DNA of 59,946 nt from JAJPXC01 sp964562375 (GTDB taxonomy: Bacteria > Bacteroidota > Bacteroidia > Bacteroidales > Muribaculaceae), in the NCBI GenBank assembly GCA_964562375.1, contig CAZLSW010000011.1, positions 1 to 59,946 on the forward strand, given 5' to 3'. Positions within the stretch are counted from its first letter, which is position 1; each line of letters opens with the position of its first letter. The notes under the pieces are model-generated. The model had not been told where the DNA came from. It worked only from the letters and a program-made list of their open reading frames with translations, and ran no database searches. Shown piece by piece: positions 59,004 through 59,946 of this stretch. The translations under genes were made by a program, and so were the position numbers.

Positions 59004-59798
59004 ATGGAGAAGATGGAATTTACTGAAAATGATATTCGCGAGATGCTCGACCGGGAGGCTGCGCGCATCAATTCGCCTGAGTTTATCGACAAAGACCCTG
59101 TGCAGTTTCCGCGGCGCTACGACGCGGCCACCGATATCGAATTGGTGTCGCTGCTTTGCGCCACCATCGCCTGGGGCAACCGTAAGATGATCTGCGGCAG
59201 TTGCGAGAAATTGCTCGGCTGGATGGGAGGCTCGCCCACGGCCTATGTCCTCGACGAGGGGTATGAGGACCTTGACCCGGCGACCAACGTCCACCGCACG
59301 TTTTTCGCTCGCAATCTGCAGCATTACCTGCGCGGCTGGCGGCTGATGCTCCAGCGCCACGGTTCGTTTGAGGGTTACGCACGTCACCTGCGCATCGCCG
59401 ACGATGAGGCTCCCTCGTGGCGCCTGGCCGAGGGATTGGGAGCGATTATCGCCGAGGCAAACGAAGGCCAAAGCGATTCCCGCTGCGTACCCGGCAACTT
59501 GGGCAATACGGCGTTGAAGCGCATCAATATGGCATTGCGGTGGCTCGTGCGCAAGGACGGGATTGTGGACATGGGTATCTGGGATGTGATCACGCCGGCA
59601 CAACTGTACATACCGCTCGACGTGCATGTGGGTCGCACGGCCCGCGACCTGGGTCTGCTCGAGCGCCGCCAGGACGACCGCCGCGCGGTCGTCGAGCTCA
59701 CCGAGCGCCTTCGCCGCTACCGCCCCGCCGACCCAGCCCTCTACGACTACGCCCTCTTCGGCCTCGGCCTCGAATCAAAACCACTAACCGCAAATTGA
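59004..59798 (+). CDS. TIGR02757/DUF2400 family protein
   Basis: Cytoplasmic 264-residue protein of unknown function, helical and rich in Arg and Trp. Family-like segments include FPRRYDAATDIELVSLLCAT, IAWGNRKMI, NMALRWLVRKDGIVDMGIW and YIPLDVHVGRTARDLGLL; some of these resemble the HhH-type DNA glycosylase fold, so nucleic-acid binding is conceivable but not shown. Single gene, flanked on both sides by related AC-rich repeat arms. An internal ATG at 59013 (MEFTEND) is an alternative start. Confidence 0.85.
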   Translation: MEKMEFTENDIREMLDREAARINSPEFIDKDPVQFPRRYDAATDIELVSLLCATIAWGNRKMICGSCEKLLGWMGGSPTAYVLDEGYEDLDPATNVHRTFFARNLQHYLRGWRLMLQRHGSFEGYARHLRIADDEAPSWRLAEGLGAIIAEANEGQSDSRCVPGNLGNTALKRINMALRWLVRKDGIVDMGIWDVITPAQLYIPLDVHVGRTARDLGLLERRQDDRRAVVELTERLRRYRPADPALYDYALFGLGLESKPLTAN

Positions 59799-59806
59799 CA
59801 TCTTTA

Positions 59807-59837
59807 ACCACGAAAGGACACAAAAGAAACACAAAAA
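59807..59837. repeat. Second copy of the AC-rich repeat arm
   Basis: ACCACGAAAGGACACAAAAG followed by AAACACAAAAA, nearly identical to the reverse complement of the right arm at 58939-58976. It lies nine bases after the stop of the TIGR02757 gene. Confidence 0.6.
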
Positions 59838-59857
59838 CTGGCGGGGTCAACGCCTGT

Positions 59858-59897
59858 CGTGCACTCGTGCATTCGTTCGCTCGTGCATTCGCTCCTG
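59858..59897. repeat. CG-anchored octamer tandem repeat
   Basis: Five 8-bp units in register: CGTGCACT, CGTGCATT, CGTTCGCT, CGTGCATT, CGCTCCTG. Identical units (CGTGCATT) occur at 35891-35906. Confidence 0.75.
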
Positions 59898-59946
59898 TTT
59901 TCGTCACTTTTTAGAGCCGAATTTTTAATGTGTTGATTTAGGTGGT

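Noticed and set aside
1..59946. tRNA or rRNA genes, insertion sequences or prophage
   Set aside because: Spacers were scanned by eye for T-loop motifs, transposase-like frames and integrases; none was found, though short tRNAs could be missed without a covariance search.

Overview
The window comes from a Bacteroidota genome, most likely order Bacteroidales and possibly a Muribaculaceae-like gut lineage (family is inference; no database search was run). Grounds: a complete type IX secretion core, Bacteroidota-type promoters (TTTG/TTG, about 20 bp, then TAnnTTTG) instead of -35/-10 boxes, Bacteroidales-only families (DUF4831, DUF4827, DUF4922, NagB-like/PIG-L fusion), and GC-rich genes separated by AT-rich spacers. 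No tRNA, rRNA, transposase, integrase or CRISPR array was recognised.

Layout. 0.3-20.2 kb is mostly housekeeping: an outer-membrane barrel protein with an apparent frameshift at its start, a patatin/barrel protein, prfB, argB-argE, a GH20 hexosaminidase, a Sua5/YrdC protein, DUF4831-nnr, tdk, DUF3108 plus a low-molecular-weight phosphatase, a DivIC-like protein, cdd, a two-component system and a NagB-like/PIG-L fusion. 20.7-28.6 kb holds an ECF sigma factor followed by porT-porP-gldK-gldL-gldM-gldN, the type IX secretion/gliding motor and ring genes. 28.7-30.5 kb has an ATP-grasp-like protein and an AT-rich GNAT toxin/50-residue antitoxin pair. 30.6-35.8 kb carries nrnA, a DUF4827 lipoprotein, glmM, rpoN and a PAP2-like membrane protein.

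36.1-52.5 kb is the most coherent block and reads as a peptidoglycan salvage superlocus: an amidase split by a golvesin-like domain, a GT2 protein, a GalT/HIT-like DUF4922 protein, a SpoIID protein without signal peptide, an AmpG-like permease with a large periplasmic insert, a NamZ-type exo-muramidase, a fused FAD/Fe-S D-lactate dehydrogenase-type enzyme, then MurT, MurK and MurQ homologues and an SGNH esterase. The etherase releases D-lactate, and the dehydrogenase three genes upstream could consume it, so the locus may recover both halves of MurNAc. After a strong terminator come a small protein with a type IX-like C-terminal sorting signal and an overlapping GH18 gene, then serB, an apparently orphan antitoxin, tyrS, an aminotransferase and a TIGR02757 gene.

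The spacers are unusual. Many carry short tandem repeats of 7-9 bp, notably perfect-register octamers beginning with CG, often just 3' of genes. A hairpin element with the lead TAAGTAGGAAGTC recurs at gene ends and twice supplies or overlaps the stop codon; a 56-bp version forms a tandem array upstream of the secretion operon. A second GC-rich hairpin family is shared by two distant gene ends.
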